A stretch of DNA of 64,000 nucleotides from the NCBI GenBank assembly GCA_030180135.1, contig CM058230.1:25318067-25382066 (forward strand). Reading direction: 5' to 3'. Every line of letters starts with the position of its first letter. Position 1 is the first letter of the stretch. The stretch comes from Orychophragmus violaceus. Lineage: Eukaryota > Streptophyta > Magnoliopsida > Brassicales > Brassicaceae. A program made the translations under genes and the position numbers. Shown here piece after piece: positions 1 through 12,300 of the stretch. The notes below the pieces were generated by a model. The model made no database searches. It was not told the DNA's origin and worked only from the letters and a program-made list of their open reading frames with translations.

Positions 1-131
1 TGGATTAAATGTAATTTCGATGGTAGTTTCATTGATTCAGGACATAACACGGGCGTAGGCTGGATCTTACATGATGATTTAGACAACCAGTTAGGCTCGG
101 GTTATGCAAAACTTAAAGTGGTGGATACACC
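1..131 (+). pseudogene. RNase H-like domain remnant, upstream part
   Basis: The first 131 bases read in one frame as the start of a plant RVT_3-type RNase H domain (WIKCNFDGSF, then VGWILHDD), the kind found at the end of plant non-LTR retrotransposons and domesticated relatives. The frame continues after the Copia insertion at 3984. The fragment is cut by the window edge, so its 5' part is unseen. Family assignment comes from the motif only. Confidence 0.6.
127..131. repeat. Target-site duplication ACACC, left copy
   Basis: ACACC lies directly before the 5' LTR of the Copia element and again directly after its 3' LTR (3979-3983). Five-base duplications are typical of LTR-retrotransposon integration. 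Confidence 0.85.
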
Positions 132-274
132 TATTGGGCTGTACAGGCCCATTTCGTATGAATACGTGTACATACTCATTAGGTCTTGTATTCTATTGAT
201 GCGAATGTATATAAGCACAGCCGTAATACCGAAATCAATAAGAAACTCTTTCACACTTCTAAGGTTTCTTGACA
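132..274 (+). repeat. Copia 5' LTR, 143 bp
   Basis: The 143-bp repeat begins TATTGGGCTG and ends TTGACA. It matches the 3' copy at 3836-3978 with two substitutions (about 1.4%). It contains a TATATAA-like promoter motif near 209. The primer-binding site TGGTATCAGAGC follows at once (275-286), the standard plant Copia site complementary to initiator methionine tRNA. LTRs this short are unusual for Copia. The low divergence suggests a recent insertion. Confidence 0.9.
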
Positions 275-286
275 TGGTATCAGAGC

Positions 287-3200
287 CAGGTTCCTAATCA
301 TCCGAGACGTGGACGTGGTGCAAACTCAAATTCCGCTGGTCAATCAAAAGGAAAATCATCCGAGATTGCTCATGCCAACTTTGTTCACAATGGTGCACCT
401 ATCGGTTACGGTCTGAATGTCTCGGGGTCTCACTTGACAGCAGCTGATCGTGTTGGTATTAGCGGATTAAGCGACCAACAGTGGCAGACTCTTGTTCACT
501 TGCTTGAAGAAAGACAGTCGCAAGCGACACAACGTCTCTCCGGTAAGTTTTTCTTTGAGTCATGGATTATCGATACAGGTGCATCAAATCATATGACTGG
601 CTCTCTCGACTACTTGTTTGATGTCTGTGATATGGCTCCTGTTCTTATTAAACTGCCTGATGGACGATTTACCACAGCTACGAAACACGGACGTGTTCGT
701 TTAGGTTCATCATTAAGTTTGACGGACGTTTACTTCGTTGATGGACTATGTTGTCATCTAATCTCGATCTCACAGCTTACTAGAGATAGAGGATGTGTTT
801 TTCAAATCACTGACAAGATTTGTATTATTCAGGATCGCATCACATTGATGCTGATTGGAGCGGGTGAGCAGCTTAACGGTCTGTACTTTTTCAGGGGAAT
901 TGAAGCTGTTGCGGCTGTCCATAGTTCAGACGGTTCTTCGCTTGAAGTATGGCATCGTCATCTCGGCCACCCTTCCTCTAAAGCATTAGACATGTTGCAG
1001 TTTTCAGATTTAAGTAGTTCGGTTTTTGATTTCAAGAAATGCGACATTTGTATTCGCGCTAAGCAAACACGTGATTCTTTCCCATTGAGTTCTAATAAGA
1101 CGAGTTTTCCATTTGAGTTAATTCATTGCGACCTTTGGGGTCCGTATCGAACTACAGCAACATGTGGCTCTCGTTACTTTCTTACCATTCTCGATGATTT
1201 CTCCAGAGCGGTCTGGATATATCTTTTACCCAGCAAGAAAGAAGCACCAACGCATCTCCGAAACTTTCTTGCTCTTGTTGAAAGACAGTTCTCGGCTCAA
1301 GTAAAAATCATTCGGAGCGATAATGGTACTGAATTTCTCTGCCTCTCAGACTTCTTTGCTCAACAAGGGATCGTTCATGAAACCTCCTGCGTTGGCACTC
1401 CGCAACAGAATGGTCGAGTAGAGCGCAAATATCGACATATTTTGAACGTGGCACGAGCTCTCCGGTTTCAAGCTAACTTACCACCTGAGTTTTGGGGTTT
1501 TTGTGCTCTTGCTGCAGGTTATCTAATTAATCGGACTCCAACAGCTATACTACATGGAAAGACACCATTTGAGATGATCTACAAGCGGCCACCACCTATG
1601 AATCACTTGCGTGTATTCGGCTGTTTGTGTTACGTGCATAACCAAAAGCATGGTGGAGATAAATTTGCGACTCGAAGTACACGTTTTGTGTTCGTGGGAT
1701 ATCCATTCAACAAAAAGGGTTGGCGTGTGTATAACTTGGAAACCGGAACAGTTTCAGTATCTCGGGATGTAATCTTCGTCGAATCAGAATTTCCCTTTGC
1801 TGAGGCTTCATCACCATCGTCGTCCCCGTCACCTTCTGTTCCTTTGACGTCTACTGCAGTGAGCTCATACTTTGATGATGATGACGACTTGCTACACTCG
1901 TCTCCACCAATACAATCTGATATCGACATTCCTGCCTCACCAACGCCAACTACAAATGTTGAGATATCCACTTCGATCGAAAATCAAGCTCTCGATGCAT
2001 CACCTTCCTCTGTTACTGCTACACCATCTCTACCTCCTCTGATCACTACTAATACGGAAGCAGCTACAGCAGAAAATGCTTCAGTAACAGTACAAGATGC
2101 CTCGACTGATATTGCTCCTCTTGGTCGTGGTTTTCCGACTAAGAAGCAGCCTACGAAGCTGGCAGATTATGTCAGTATGTTGCTTACGAATCTTGCACCA
2201 TCAGTAACGCCATATCCCATCGAAAACTACGTCACCAGTGCTCGATTCTCTGAGAATTACCAAGCGTATGTTTTGGCAGTGACAAGTGGGGTAGAGCCGA
2301 TACACTACAAAGAGGCTGTACTCGACGAAAATTGGCGTCATGCTATTCAGGATGAAATTCTCTCATGTGAGGATCAAGGTACATGGACGGTCGAACGTCT
2401 TCCACCTGGTAAGAAAGCATTGGGCTGTAAATGGGTGTTCCGACTGAAGTTTAATGCCGACGGTACGTTGTCACGACATAAAGCGCGACTTGTTGTACTT
2501 GGGAACAACCAAACGGAAGGAGTTGATTTCACAGAAACCTTTGCTCCGGTTGCGAAAATGGTCACTGTTCGTGCGTTTCTACAGATTGTAGTTAGTCGTG
2601 ATTGGGAAGTCCACCAAATGGATGTTCATAACGCTTTTTTACACGGCGATCTGGAGGAGGAAGTCTACATGCAATTTCCACCGGATTTCGAACCGATGAC
2701 AAATCCAAGGTCTGTCGGCTTAGGAAATCATTATATGGATTGAAACAGGCTCCTCGTTGTTGGTTTGCAAAACTTGGGACAGCTTTAACAGACTATGGCT
2801 TCACACAGAACGGAACTGACACTTCCCTCTTCACGTTTGACAAAGGAAAAATCAGCATCTTCGTTCTTGTGTACGTTGACGATCTCATTATCACAGGAAG
2901 TTCAGTTCAGATCATCAATGAATTCAAAGACTACTTGAAGGTATGTTTTCATATGAAGGACTTGGGCGTGTTGAGGTATTTCCTAGGCATCGAAGTGGCT
3001 CGCAATTCATCGGGGATATACCTCTGTCAACGCAAGTATTCATTGGATATCATCTCCGAAACCGGCCTGCTTGGTGTGAAGCCGGTCAATTTCCCACTCG
3101 AACAAAATCACAAACTTGCTCTGGAACAAGGCGAATCATTCTCAGTCCCGACAAGCTATCGCCGACTAGTTGGCAAACTGATATATCTGGGAGTCACAAG

Positions 3201-3828
3201 GCCAGAACTCTCATACGTTATTCATATTTTGTCCCAGTTCATGAGTGATCCGAAACAAGCTCATTGGGAGGCTGCTCTTCGCGTGGTTCGATATCTGAAA
3301 AACAGTCCCGGTCAAGGTATCTTACTCCGTGCTGATCGTTCTCTCGCTCTGACAGCATGGTGTGATTCTGATTGGGGCGTATGTCCTATCACACGTCGAT
3401 CTCTCACTGGATGGTTTATACAACTGAGCGGATCTCCATTATCATGGAAAACACAAAAACAGGACGTTGTATCTCGATCCTCAGCCGAAGCCGAGTACAG
3501 GGCTATGGCTGACACGGTCAGCGAAATCCTTTGGCTAAGGGAACTACTTCCGGCACTGGGCGTTGACTGCTCTGCTCCTACTATGGTTCATTCCGACAGC
3601 CTCTCGGCGATTGGACTAGCAGCCAATCCAGTGTTCCATGCACGCACAAAACATGTAGGTATGGACTGTCATTTCATCCGTGACGAGATTAAACGAGGCA
3701 CCATTGCCACAAAACATGTTTCAACGACCAACCAACTCGCGGATATCATGACGAAATCACTCGGCCGCAAGGAGTTCGAAGCTTTTCTTCTCAAGCTGGG
3801 TATTTGTGACCTCCATACTCCATCTTGA
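287..3828 (+). pseudogene. Copia polyprotein pseudogene (protease, integrase, RT, RNase H)
   Basis: Two overlapping open frames (about 287-2743 and 2740-3828) together encode a Copia Pol. In order: a short gag tail; the protease motif DTGASNHMTG (near 570-600); the GAG-pre-integrase HRHLGHPS and CDIC finger (near 954-1060); an integrase core with CDLWGPY and SDNGTEF (about 1130-1340); an RT beginning WRHAIQDEI (about 2334); YVDDLIITG (about 2872); and RNase H motifs WCDSDWG and SSAEAEYRA (about 3358-3510). A single-base frame change near 2700-2712 separates the two frames, just before the usual YGLKQAPR box. An ATG at 269 overlaps the LTR and is not a natural start. The catalytic motifs otherwise look intact, so decay is slight. 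Confidence 0.9.
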
Positions 3829-3835
3829 GGGGGGG

Positions 3836-3978
3836 TATTGGGCTGTACAGGCCCATCTCGTATGAATGCGTGTACATACTCATTAGGTCTTGTATTCTAT
3901 TGATGCGAATGTATATAAGCACAGCCGTAATACCGAAATCAATAAGAAACTCTTTCACACTTCTAAGGTTTCTTGACA
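3836..3978 (+). repeat. Copia 3' LTR, 143 bp
   Basis: This is the partner of the LTR at 132-274, the same length with two differences in its first 40 bases. A run of G (PPT) precedes it and the duplicated target ACACC follows at 3979-3983. Confidence 0.9.
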
Positions 3979-3983
3979 ACACC

Positions 3984-4296
3984 TTTACAAGCATAAGCTT
4001 AGACTTTCATTTATGCTCTACAAGTTGTTTGGTTGAAAGGGCTTCGTTACGTTTGGTTTGAAACTGACTGCATGATACTAACTTCGACTGTAAATAAAAG
4101 AGAGCAAAATACAGAGCTTGGGAATTTCTTATATGATATAGATCATTGGATCACAGAGCTTTCAGAATGCTCTCTTGGCCATGTTAATCGTGCAGGGAAT
4201 AAGAAGGTGGGTTATCTTGCTAAAGAAGCTCATACTTCCACTAATATATGTAATTTCTTTAGTGCTTTTGATATTTGTATTTCTAACGTTAACTAA
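3984..4296 (+). pseudogene. RNase H-like domain remnant, downstream part
   Basis: This continues the domain begun at position 1. It reads as the conserved middle (WLKGLRYVWFETDC) and ends with a VNRAGNK-VGYLAKEAH segment typical of the end of plant RVT_3 domains. Two stop codons lie close to the Copia junction (near 3991-4000), so the frame was probably broken before the insertion. Stop TAA is at 4294-4296, with an A-rich AATAAAA signal just after. Confidence 0.6.
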
Positions 4297-4299
4297 ATA

Positions 4300-6231
4300 A
4301 TAAAATCAGATGTTAGAAAAAAATAAATGGACTGACCCATTTAAACTTGTTTAAATTACTCATTTGCTCTGCTCCTATAAGGAACCAGTTGCAACACCTC
4401 TGCTCCAGGACTCTTTTACAAATGAACCAGTGCGACACCTCTGCTCTAGAGTACTCTTCAACATATACGTGTTATAATGATGGGATAACAGGTCTCGTGT
4501 GGAAGAAGGCGCAATTAGCCCAAACAGCATAGTAATTATGTGATGAGCCAAGTTTTGACATGACATTAGTAATTAACCAAAAAGACAAAATGTAATATTC
4601 ATTCGTGTCTGAGGGAAGAAAAAAACAACTAAAGTTGACATCTCAACAAAGAAGGCAGAAACATGATTGAAACATACATTTGTCAACTAACACCATTTGG
4701 ACAATCATTTGGCACCTTATTCCAATTATTTAATTATTATTTAAGAAAGATATAATTGTGTTTTTAATATGTTTACACCTAAGCTTAAGCTTAAGCTTAA
4801 TCATCAAGTGGATTGTCATACGGTCATTACCTATTGCAATCGTGTCGACATTTAGATCCGACCCGGTTCCCCATACATAGCCGGTGAACTACATTGATAT
4901 CTCAATTTGTGAGACACTAAAACCATCTTGAAATTTTGTTTTATCTTAGGTAGCACGGAAACTTCCTCGGATAACCGCTTCCCGCTTTGGAATTAGAGTT
5001 GGAATCGGAACCTCGTGGAAGGTTTCGAAATCTCGTTTCTAAAACGCTTCTAAAAACACTCTTTAAAACACATTGAATGCTTACGCTTCTATTTTAGAAG
5101 CTTGCTTTTCTATTTTAAAATTTTGGTGTCGTAAACAAAGAAGAAATGTAAAGTTATATTTTATATATTTTTTATTTTATAAAAAAGTCCAAGAACTAAA
5201 AGAAATAAAATCATATATAAGACATTAAAACTAATAGTAAAAGTTGATATTTATACATAATAAATTATATCTTTTACGTATATAGAATTTTGTTTAGATA
5301 GACTATATTAATTATTTGTGAATAACTAGAACTGGTTAATTCAACTACAATATTATTTTAAAAAATTTGGAATTTTTTAGTTATTTTCACAATATATTTT
5401 GAGCTCGTCTTATTTGATATAATTAACTAAGCATGAATACAATATTTTGAATCATATAAGTTTTAATTATGAGTTATATTATATTTTGAATATATATATA
5501 TATACGCTTCCAACACGTATCCGTTTCTTATATACTTTTTAAAAATCGTATGCGCTTCTATACTATTCTGCTTCTGCATACCCGTTGTTGATTCCATGAC
5601 CTTCAACATCTTTTTAAAAAAAATGTTAAAGACTTCTAATTTTTTGTTTCTTTCTGTGACTGTGAATTAATCATGGATCTAAAAATCCAAACCGGCACAT
5701 ATCTAAAAAATCAAATAGTTAGCGGTTCTTAATATTAAAAATTAAATCGATTTAGAACCGAAAAAAATCCAAATCGAAACTCGATAGATATCTACATCGA
5801 TCCAAAACTCCTATATATATGACATATGAACCTAATAGTTAACGGTTCTTAATATTAAAAATTAAATCGATTTAGAACCGAAAAAATCCAAATCGAAACT
5901 CGATAGATATCTATATCGATCCAAAACTCCTCTATATATAACATCTGCCCAAATATTTAAGCCTACTACAAATTGTCTTTCCTCTTACCCTTTTCCACAT
6001 CTTTAGTTTTACATATTCAAATGTAACATTTTTACTTAGGTTTTAAATTTTATGTCGTGTGTAATTACACTTAAATGATCCTGTGAGGATATGAATTAAT
6101 TGACTGCAATTTGATATGAAAAAAACGAGTTGCTAAACTGAGGAAAAAACCAAACCAAATCAAACCCAAGTCGTAACCCAGATTGCCCAACCCTAAGTCC
6201 CTAACTAATGCTCGTTATTAATTAGTATTCT
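4300..6231. other. AT-rich intergenic DNA, no gene seen
   Basis: No open frame here has recognisable protein features. Minor structures are an imperfect 42-bp direct repeat (4382 and 4424, GAACCAGT...CACCTCTGCTC), an AAGCTT-type hexamer run at 4781-4800, and the 120-bp duplication listed separately. Confidence 0.6.
5714..5940. repeat. 120-bp tandem duplication
   Basis: Two nearly identical units start at 5714 and 5834. Both contain CGGTTCTTAATATTAAAAAT and GAAACTCGATAGATATCTA and differ at only a few positions. Each unit holds the palindromic TCTA(C/T)ATCGAT element. Confidence 0.85.
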
Positions 6232-6244
6232 GTTCTTCATTCTC

Positions 6245-6406
6245 TTTTTTTTTTTTTGAATGGAGGTAAAATTTATTCATGTCAAAAACTTTTTTACATC
6301 AAGATGCTACTTTATTGTTTCTGATCTAAGAATTTGAAAGAGTATAATGAAAAGAATCAAGAAATTCCTAAGGAAGAGTAGTGGTTGGCTGCCTTGAACC
6401 AATCCC
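6245..6406 (-). mobile_element. 5'-truncated LINE 3' end with 13-bp target duplication
   Basis: A 162-bp insert begins with about 13 T and is flanked by GTTCTTCATTCTC on both sides (6232-6244 and 6407-6419). On the minus strand it ends in a poly(A) tail after TTTTACCTCCATTC. Tail, duplication length and size fit target-primed reverse transcription of a severely 5'-truncated LINE (a SINE is the alternative). Confidence 0.75.
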
Positions 6407-6419
6407 GTTCTTCATTCTC

Positions 6420-7699
6420 AGTAATCAGCATTATGTGATTCCAACGGTAAAATAATATATTTATCTGTCATATTGTATTATATGTATTTTAATGTTTTCG
6501 ATTTACTTTTATTTCACGAGTTTCATTTTTGTCTATATTTCAGTTAGTTATTTCTCGAAACTTACAAAAATTGGTCAACCAACTTTATTTATCATATCGG
6601 TATATGTATTAGAATCCAACAGATCATACAATGATACAAAACTTCACATTTTTTCATATTTATGGAGTTATGACAACATAAGTTTCCCCACAAGTCAAAA
6701 TGTCAAATGGCTCACTTAAATCCACACCTGTGATATAAGTAATTTCATAACTATTTATTTTGCTTACAACATATATTATACGAATTATCAAATCATTTTG
6801 TAAAACCTTTTTTATCATATGCAATTTCAGTTTTAGGAACTGAAATGTTATATAAGGAGTCCAGTATATAATGACGAAAAATATAAGCAAGTTCTAAATA
6901 AATAAAGATGATAATAATTAACTATAAATATGTTAATATAAATTTATTTATTCAAAACTTATGAGGTTGATTTTAAATATATTTATATACTAATATGATT
7001 CATCTATACCATGTGCCATTATAAAATTTCAAATAATAATATATTTAAATATATTTAAATATTTTATCAAAACTTTTTTATTTAAATATTATAATTTCAA
7101 ATAATAGTATATTTAAATATTTTATATAAACTTTTTATTAAAATAGCTTATGTAATATATTTAATACTAACAAAATAATAAAATTCAGTATATAAAATCA
7201 TACCATCTATAAAACTATATCTATTAATATTTTAAATTTAGATATAAAATATATTATGATAAAAATTATCACATTTAAAGATAATTTATTACTGAAATTA
7301 TGTATATTTAAAAAATGGTTTAAATCAATATAGTAAATAACAGAAAGTTTAATCTGAAGTAATGTTAACATACTAAAAATATAATCTCATCAAGAACAAG
7401 CTAGTAATCAATTAATTTGATTTTCAGTGAGAGTTCAAATCACTTTTTAATTAATATAAATATCATTATTAAAAATTTAATATTCATCTATATATATATT
7501 ATAATTTCTTTACTATTTATTATAGTTTTATTATTATTATTACTACTATTATATATAAAGAAATTAATAGTCAACTTATAGATAGTTTCAAAAAAAAAAA
7601 TAGTCAACTTATGATTAATCAATAAGACTGACATAAAACCATTAATACTCACTCGTTTATCAAAATCTACATTTTCAGTCTAATACTATTAAATTATAT

Positions 7700-7741
<42 letters not shown>

Positions 7742-8550
7742 CTAAAATTTACGTCGCAGTGACGCACATAAAAACCTAACCATATATAGTCAGGTATAAA
7801 TGCCGCCATTATTAAACCAATAACAAAAGAAATAAGATCCATAATTGCGTATTAGTGAATCTTGACCTTATTAGTTGAAGTCAGTTCGTTTAAATTTTAC
7901 GTGGAACATAAATAAATAACTGGAGCAAAATTAAAGTCACCTACAAAAGTTCCATGAAAAGGATACTCCATTCTTGCAATTTTATAGAAGAGCCCCAAAC
8001 TTTTAAAATTGAAGAACAACCCCACTTGTTTGATACAAAACAAAACCATAATTTTAAATAAAATGCTCCGAATCAGGAGCAATAGATACGTAATGACTTC
8101 ATCGCTCACCAACTGCTTATGATTATTTCAACGGTTATCTAGCTATATTATAATAAGGTCCTTTGTCATAAATATAGCAAACATATGTGCAAATAATGTT
8201 AAAGGTTAATAATGCATAAGCATGATTTTATTAATAATCTATGATCTCTCTGTATATCATGGTTAAATAAGGTTAAGAGAAGGCAATTTTAATATTGATT
8301 TTTTAAACTACTGATCATCTTTTGTATCAATAAATGTTTTTTTGTCGAACATCCATAAATGTTAAAATATAGTATATATTTTTTTGGTCAACAAATATAT
8401 TTTTAATATTTAAAATTCCCACTTAGAATAATGTGGTTTCTTTTTGGGAATTTTGCAGGTCAAGCACGATTTAGGAAATATACTAAGTTTGGGGGGTTTT
8501 ACATTAATTGCCGTAAAAAAATAGAAAAAGGAGTAATCAGAATGAGCACT
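6420..8550. other. Very AT-rich intergenic DNA with (AT)n microsatellite
   Basis: No credible gene is visible. An uninterrupted AT dinucleotide run lies at 7702-7738. Short direct repeats of the form TATTTAAATAT occur near 7040-7110. The sequence becomes less AT-rich only towards 8550, at the upstream region of the next gene. Confidence 0.6.
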
Positions 8551-8599
8551 TTCGTCTGCATCCAAAGCCTCTGCCTTTAATCAGAGCTTCAGGTCACGG

Positions 8600-9378
8600 T
8601 TCCCAGAAATAATTACGATCACATAAACACAAAAGCCCCAAAGCTCGAGAGAAAAGAGAAGTCTGCAAATTTAGAGAGAGAAGGAGAGAAAAGTAGGCAG
8701 CTTTGTTGCAGTGCAAAGAAGCAAATCTGACAGTTTGCAGAATCAAGAGAGAGCAAGTAATCGAAGGTTTGACTGTTCTTCCAGAGGAAGCAAAGTAAAT
8801 GCTATTCGAATTTAACATTTTCGTCGAGTGAGAGAAAGAAGAAAGTGCGAGAGCAAATTCCGTTCGGGGGAAGGAACTGAATCGATCTCACTCGGGTCTC
8901 TGCTCTTTTGATCTGTACGGAATTAGCTTCGTCGTTGTTCTCTAGTTTCGGCTTTTGATGACCTGGGTTTGATCCTTAAGGTCGAGATCTTTCTTTTCCT
9001 AGGCAGAGGCTTCTGGTTTATTTCTGGTAAGTTTCAAGCTTCTGCAAATGGTAGAATTTGGGGAGCTCCAATTGCAGTTCGAGCAAGTTATCAAAGGATT
9101 GGAGCTAGGGTTTCTATTCTAGAACAATCTTACTCTGTTTACGTGGTTTTTTGGTTAGCAATTGTGAGTCAATTTGGGTCTTTAGGTCATGGGTTTGTGT
9201 TAAGATTTGACTTTTCTGTGACCAGAAGCTGATCCCATCTATATATTTATCTATCCAGGTGGTTCAGTTTAAGACCGTTGAGCTTGAGGGATATATGTTT
9301 GGATTCATATGTGAATTGTGGTCTACCGGGCTAGCGTTTTTTGAGGCAGTACAGTCTTGAGTAGTTAGGACAGTAGAG
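8600..9378 (+). promoter_or_regulatory. 5' UTR and leader intron of the At1g27850-type gene (inferred)
   Basis: Base composition changes sharply to GA-rich transcribed-looking sequence (GAGAGAGAAGGAGAG near 8670). A consensus donor (GTAAGTTTC at 9027) and acceptor (TATCTATCCAG ending 9258) suggest a 232-bp leader intron in the 5' UTR. The transcription start is not determinable by eye. Several upstream ATGs, for example at 8969, lie in this region and could affect translation. Confidence 0.45.
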
Positions 9379-12300
9379 ATGCCTCCTTCCCCGGTATTGA
9401 GATGCTCTCCTGGCAGGGAACTTCAAGGAAAGAAACATAGACGAGGACACAGCATTGAATATGGGATACTGTACAGAGATAACGATGAAGATCTTGCCTT
9501 GTTTAGTGAGTTGCAAGACAAAGAAAGAGATGGTTTCTTGCTTCAGTCATCTGATGATATTGAAGATGCATTTTGTAAGTTTTTTTTAATGCTGGCTGAA
9601 AATCAAGGATATTTTTGCTTTGATGTAGGGGCTTAGATTGTTGTCTCAATATAATCCTTAATCCTTTCCTTAAATTTGGACATTCTATCTTCAGCTACAA
9701 AACTGAAGCACTTTTCAGAGTTCACCATTCCTGTTCAAGGAGAGAGTAGCAGATTGCTGAGTGCAGAAGGAGATAAGAACGACTATGATTGGTAGCTTTC
9801 ATATCCAACTTGGATCTTTTCTTATTTTCTTTCTGGTTCGTTGTTACGAAAAATTCATATCAATTACCTTTCAGCCCAATCAATATTGAATTCAAATTGG
9901 GTACCTTCCTTACTTCTAGTAATACTCAAACACGTTTGCTTCTGTTTCCATAAACTTATTGTTGAAATTACTGTAGTTGTTTTTGTTGACATTATTGTTC
10001 CGTTGTCTTACAAAGCTTACTGCATAATCAATGAAAGGTTGCTGACGCCTCCGGACACACCACTTTTTCCTTCATTGGATGACGAACCACCAGCAGCTAG
10101 TGTTGTGAGAAGAGGGAGACCGCTGAGTCAGACTTCATTATCTAGATCTTCCACGGTATTCATCTATATTTAATTGAATGTTATATTATGTATAACACTA
10201 TTGATCTCGAATCAGGTCTCGCTGCACTTCCTAATTCACTGTGTTGAATATGCATATAGATGGAGAAGAGACGCCGTAGTAGCAAGGGAAGTGCAAGCCC
10301 AAATCGCATGAGCACATCACCTCGAGCTGACAATATGCAGCAGATAAGGGGAAGGCCATCTTCAGCACGCCATCCTAGTCCAGCGTCTGGTCAACGATCA
10401 GTAACCCCAGTTAGGAGGATATCTCCAACTCCAGGGAAACCCTCAGTACCTGTATCAAGATCTTCAACCCCAACTTCACGAAGGATGAGCACTGGGTCAA
10501 CTACCATGGCATCACCAGCTGTCAGGGGCACCTCTCCTGTCAGTTCTAGTCGAGGCAACTCTGCTTCACCCAAAATAAAAGCGTGGCAGTCAAATATTCC
10601 TGGTTTCTCCTTGGATGCGCCACCAAATCTCCGAACTTCTTTGGGTGATCGACCGGCTTCCTATGTAAGAGGTTCCTCACCAGCATCCAGGAATGGCAGG
10701 GGTGCAGCGTCAACACGTAGCAGACATTCTGTTTCTCCTAGTGCTTCCAGAAGTGTCAGTTCATCTCACAGTCATGAGCGTGACCGGTTTAGTACTCATA
10801 GTAAAGGCTCATCTGGAGATGATGATCTTCATTCTATACAGTCTATTCCCGTAAGTGTCTCAGAACGTGCAGTTTCAAAGAGAGCTAGCCTTTCTCCAAA
10901 TAGTAGAACTTCGAGAACTTCAAGATCTTCAAAATTACAGTCACCTGGTTCAGCTCCGAGAAAGCCGTTTGAGTCTGCTCTTCGTCAAATGGTACATATT
11001 GTTTGCACTCGTGACCTACTTTTTTCACATATCACAAGCAGTCCATGATAAACATCATAGAACATTGTTGTCAGTCTGTCATATCTACCACAAAAATAGT
11101 TTCCTCTAAGTTGTCATTTGTGTTCTGTTTACATTCCTTTCATTCCAAAGCCTCTCCTGCTTAGATTAAAGATAGCACTCTTAACCTTCAACTGAAATTC
11201 TGGTAGTTTCCACTCGTTGAATCTGCAGAGATATGTGAATCTTTGTTCATGATCTACATTTTTCATGCAGGATCATCCTAAAAGCCATCATAGCATGTTT
11301 AGGCCTCTTGCTTCTAGCCTTCCTAGCACTGGTATCTATTCTGGAAAAAGTAGTTCGTCTTACCATCACATAATGTTACGACACTCTTCTGTAACAGCGG
11401 GGAGCAGTTCAAGTTCTAGCCAAGTTACTGGGTTCATGCCAGATACTAAAGGGAGCGATCCAATCACTGTTTTCCAGTCTGAAGTTGAAAAATTGACTTA
11501 TCCTGATAAACATGGAGAAAGTACTGCTTTTGGCATGGTGGATTTATTGAATGATGGTAGCAGACACGAGAGTCATGAGAGTTCTTACAGTGATCAACTT
11601 GGTGATATGGATCAAAGTTATGCTGTTGAATGCGAGTCTAGTGTGAATGAGGAGGTAAACCACCATGTTTCTGATGTTGAAAACAGTTCGACGACTCATG
11701 GTAGTCTTCATGTAGGCAATGACTTTTTAGAAGGGGTCGCTCTTGAAACTATGGAGATGTGTGTTAGATGTGGTTCCCACTATCGTGCCACTGAAGCAAC
11801 TAGAAGCGAGATTAACATTTGTCCAGATTGCAGGGAGGAACACAATTTCGTGGACACAGATTCCCCTGGAACAACAAAAGCTCTTGAAAAAAATTCCACA
11901 GAGCAGTCTCAGGAATTTTCCGATGAAAAGAAGTCGTTGGCTGAGAAAATTCCCGCGAAAAATGTTCTAGAATCGTTGCCTTTTGTTATGGAGGCAGAAA
12001 TCGTGGAGACACAAGAAAACATTGAAAAAAGTGGTTTGGAAGAGCAAGATGTGGAAACATTCAGTCACCAGGATGAAATTCAATCTCCCACTGGCTGTGG
12101 TCTAGACACAAAAGATACTCAAACTCAGCTTTCCGATAAGCAGAATGATGTGAAGATTGTTTCTTCAGAAGGTAGGGGCATTCCTTTGCTTATAAAGAGA
12201 TCGGTTAGTATGAAGTCACCCATCACTCAAGCTAGTAACTCCAGTGGTTTTACGAGATCTTATGAGGGATTTTCTTATTTAAGGGATAAAAGTATTAGTC

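Larger units (their letters stand above)
132..3978 (+). mobile_element. Ty1/Copia retrotransposon, gag-deleted and frameshifted
   Basis: A complete LTR-to-LTR copy of 3847 bp has 143-bp LTRs, a tRNA-iMet PBS, a G-rich polypurine tract (about 3828-3835) and a 5-bp duplication. Plant Copia elements are usually 4.5-5 kb. Here the PBS runs almost directly into the carboxyl end of gag, so most of gag is deleted. The order protease, integrase, reverse transcriptase, RNase H is that of Copia. The element sits inside an RNase H-like remnant and could move only with proteins from other copies. Confidence 0.92.

Noticed and set aside
269..300. ATG at 269 as start of the Copia polyprotein
   Set aside because: It lies within the LTR end and PBS; the frame there is accidental and joins the gag tail only because of the deletion.
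4781..4800. AAGCTTAAGCTT run as telomere-like repeat
   Set aside because: The unit does not match TTTAGGG and is only about three copies long.
7702..7738. (AT)n run as an origin or regulatory element
   Set aside because: It is a simple microsatellite in AT-rich DNA without other signals.
8969..9232. 87-codon frame as a separate gene upstream of the At1g27850-type gene
   Set aside because: It spans a consensus leader intron donor (9027) and has no recognisable domain; better explained as 5' UTR.
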